Positions 63,097-64,000 of a stretch of 64,000 nucleotides of DNA are shown piece after piece. This DNA is from a virus. Each line of letters starts with the position of its first letter. The first letter of the stretch is position 1. The notes under the pieces were generated by a model, which worked only from the letters and a program-made list of their open reading frames with translations, did no database searches and was not told the origin of the DNA. The position numbers were made by a program, and so were the translations under genes. Where the stretch lies: positions 1 to 64,000 of IMG/VR virus record IMGVR_UViG_3300042563_003224. One strand, given 5' to 3'.

Positions 63097-63125
63097 ATTA
63101 TATATTTATTTTGATTGCGTGTCAA
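63097..63125 (-). promoter_or_regulatory. Perfect sigma70 promoter of the tmRNA locus
   Basis: TTGACA-N17-TATAAT; predicted start about 63090. A perfect consensus indicates strong, host-RNA-polymerase-dependent (early) transcription. Confidence 0.95.
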
Positions 63126-63142
63126 CCTATTTGGTACTTGGG

Positions 63143-63226
63143 TTACATCTGGCTACTATTTTTTTGTTTTGAGCCCGGTATTCTTCTTGCTTTTGGGACC
63201 TGGCCTGCTCTATTTCCGTCACTCAT
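63143..63226 (-). CDS. 27-residue ORF
   Basis: M-S-D-G-N-R-A-G-Q-V-P-K-A-R-R and so on. GGAG lies 7 bases upstream. The start overlaps the preceding 19-codon ORF (ATGAGTGA). Basic. Could be a small antagonist or just a chain artefact. Confidence 0.35.
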   Translation of the reverse strand: MSDGNRAGQVPKARRIPGSKQKNSSQM

Positions 63227-63278
63227 TCTTCAACTCCAATGGACGCCAGACTGGATCGTAGGGTAAAGTCACTGTCAT
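63219..63278 (-). CDS. 19-residue ORF
   Basis: M-T-V-T-L-P-Y-D-P-V-W-R-P-L-E-L-K-N-E. Its ATG overlaps the stop of the 82-residue gene (TTCATGACA), so it may be coupled. Confidence 0.3.
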   Translation of the reverse strand: MTVTLPYDPVWRPLELKNE

Positions 63279-63523
63279 GAACTCCACCTCAACGCAAACC
63301 ATGTGGCCAACTTGGGATCTTTGACTGTGATGGTGGGCACATATTTTGGTGCCAGGTTAAACCCTTCAAACGCTTCATGTCCTTGTGGATACACACGCTC
63401 ACGCCGGTAGAACCAAGCATACTCGTCACTGTCTTTGATATCAGTCATATTGCCTCGGCCCACATGCTGGTACAGCCATTCAACGCAACCTTCAGGCACA
63501 CCTTGATTGAACTCTACTCTCAT
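63275..63523 (-). CDS. Small protein sharing the array C-terminal pattern
   Basis: 82 residues. C-terminal L-A-P-K-Y-V-P-T-I-T-V-K-D-P-K-L-A-T-W-F-A-L-R-W-S-S resembles the six-gene array at 51-52.3 kb (V-x-D...A-x-x-F-x-L-x-W). Start overlaps the previous stop. A dispersed relative. Confidence 0.6.
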   Translation of the reverse strand: MRVEFNQGVPEGCVEWLYQHVGRGNMTDIKDSDEYAWFYRRERVYPQGHEAFEGFNLAPKYVPTITVKDPKLATWFALRWSS

Positions 63524-63798
63524 TCAACTCCGAAATGTTGCTCAATATATGCCGCGGCTTTTAGTTGCCCGTTATACAATTCATCGTTCATACCACGATT
63601 ATAGCATTGATCCAAACATTCCCGCACAATCAGTTCGGCGAACTTTGACTCATATGCCTCCGACCAAAAACTCTCACCCTTGAAGTTATAGTCGGCATAC
63701 TTTTCAGCCTGTTCAGCAAGTTGTTTAATTCGTTCGTTCATTTCAGTTTCCAATTTGGGGAAGTCAACAGGATTGTTAGTGTTTGATTTATGTGTCAT
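63520..63798 (-). CDS. Conserved small phage protein, unknown
   Basis: 92 residues. M-N-E-R-I-K-Q-L-A-E-Q-A-E then F-A-E-L-I-V-R-E-C-L-D, a pattern seen in many T4-like phage proteins. GAGTTGAAGA precedes the ATG. Confidence 0.65.
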   Translation of the reverse strand: MTHKSNTNNPVDFPKLETEMNERIKQLAEQAEKYADYNFKGESFWSEAYESKFAELIVRECLDQCYNRGMNDELYNGQLKAAAYIEQHFGVE

Positions 63799-63847
63799 TC
63801 TTCAACTCTACATTGCGCGGTAATAAGACACACGGTGGCTTTATGGT

Positions 63848-63883
63848 TACGCAGGGTTAAGCACCCCCGGGTCTTGAATCCAT
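63848..63883 (-). other. Possible degenerate tmRNA-acceptor-like element
   Basis: GGATTCAAGAC followed after 23 bases by ACCATAA on the minus strand. The true acceptor piece has GGATTCAAGAC, 24 bases, ACCATAA. A CGGGG...CCCTG stem sits where the T-arm would be. It is a possible relic of a second acceptor piece, or a coincidence. Confidence 0.3.
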
Positions 63884-63908
63884 TTTTATCTGCTTCATAC
63901 AGCAATAA

Positions 63909-64000
63909 TCATTTGTCTCTAAAAAGGCTTTCAACCTTAGAGACAGCATCTGGTGTTGACCCTTCCGCCACACCTTGTTCTTTATCCTTCTTTGCTTTCT
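63909..64000 (-). CDS. Second VAEG-motif protein, C-terminus (runs off the window)
   Basis: Open from the right edge to TGA at 63909. It reads K-A-K-K-D-K-E-Q-G-V-A-E-G, then S-T-P-D-A-V-S-K-V-E-S-L-F-R-D-K. The 22 bases at 63961-63982 match the repeat unit of the large protein at 6658. If cleaved at A-E|G, the product ends in a short helix. Confidence 0.65.
   Translation of the reverse strand, partial: KAKKDKEQGVAEGSTPDAVSKVESLFRDK
63961..63982 (-). repeat. VAEG repeat copy 12, distant from the others
   Basis: The plus strand begins CCTTCCGCCACACCTTGTTC, as in copy 4, although 56 kb away. Confidence 0.9.

Noticed and set aside
62847-63266. 139-codon plus-strand ORF across the tmRNA region
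   Set aside because: It is antisense to the tmRNA pieces and the spacer ORF, has no ribosome binding site and crosses the promoter.
1-64000. Conventional tRNA genes, insertion sequences, integrase or attachment sites
   Set aside because: No canonical T-arm/CCA cloverleaf, transposase, integrase or flanking direct repeats were recognised by eye; a tRNA search would be needed to exclude diverged tRNAs.

Overview
The window looks like part of a large T4-related myovirus genome. It carries a T4-type family B DNA polymerase (gp43), the large sliding-clamp loader subunit (gp44), an ATP-dependent DNA ligase, PhoH, a gp31/GroES-like co-chaperonin, several small proteins I recognise from T4-like cyanomyoviruses, long repetitive tail-fibre-like proteins, and promoters resembling T4 late promoters. 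The host was probably a Gram-negative betaproteobacterium (Burkholderiales-like). The reasons are a burkholderial-type general porin, a Bug/TctC-type periplasmic binding protein, a GH19 endolysin with spanin-like lipoproteins, and a two-piece tmRNA whose tag is A-N-D-S-Q-F-A-L-A-A. Almost every gene is on the minus strand. The exceptions are 24830-26264 (methyltransferase, PhoH), 52803-53159 and 55113-55457. Genes are packed with ATGA or TAATG stop/start overlaps.

Layout. 1-6.7 kb: DNA polymerase, a DsbA-like small protein, an asparagine-synthase-like PP-loop protein, a frameshifted fatty-acid desaturase and a Dps-like ferritin. 6.7-11.5 kb: a 1245-residue protein punctuated by about eleven copies of a Q-G-V-A-E-G motif, plus two companions. 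11.5-18 kb: a nucleotidyltransferase, beta-rich proteins, a glycosyltransferase, a ClpA-type unfoldase and DnaJ. 18-22 kb: a lysis cassette (holin candidates, spanin-like proteins, GH19 endolysin). 22-26.8 kb: two virion structural proteins, a Bug-family binding protein, a sulfotransferase-like protein, a methyltransferase, PhoH and a HAD phosphatase. 26.8-31.3 kb: small early genes with related promoter modules. 31.3-35.7 kb: clamp loader, a CoA-transferase (SCOT type), GroES-like protein and small T4-like genes. 35.7-44.5 kb: fibre and adhesin proteins. 44.5-48.5 kb: A-type Fe-S carrier, superoxide dismutase, IF-1 and two 2OG-Fe(II) oxygenase-like proteins. 48.5-58.8 kb: small genes, a quinone oxidoreductase, a tandem array of six related small proteins, a metallophosphoesterase and DNA ligase. 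58.8-64 kb: porin, two more oxygenase-like proteins, the split tmRNA locus, and the start of another Q-G-V-A-E-G protein.

The most unusual locus is at 62621-63125. A consensus sigma70 promoter drives a circularly permuted two-piece tmRNA, with the acceptor piece first and the tag-coding piece second. The intervening spacer is almost exactly filled by a 70-codon ORF with its own ribosome binding site just after the CCA end. Its stop codon ends one base before the 5' end of the coding piece.

Two further themes stand out. About eleven genes have their start codon only 4-9 bases after a -10 or late-promoter element and lack a Shine-Dalgarno sequence, which suggests leaderless mRNAs in a phage that also encodes IF-1. 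The phage also carries a proteostasis set that could work with the tmRNA: a ClpA-like ATPase with a ClpP-type IGF loop, DnaJ and a GroES-like protein.

All calls come from reading the sequence. No database search, folding program or alignment was run.
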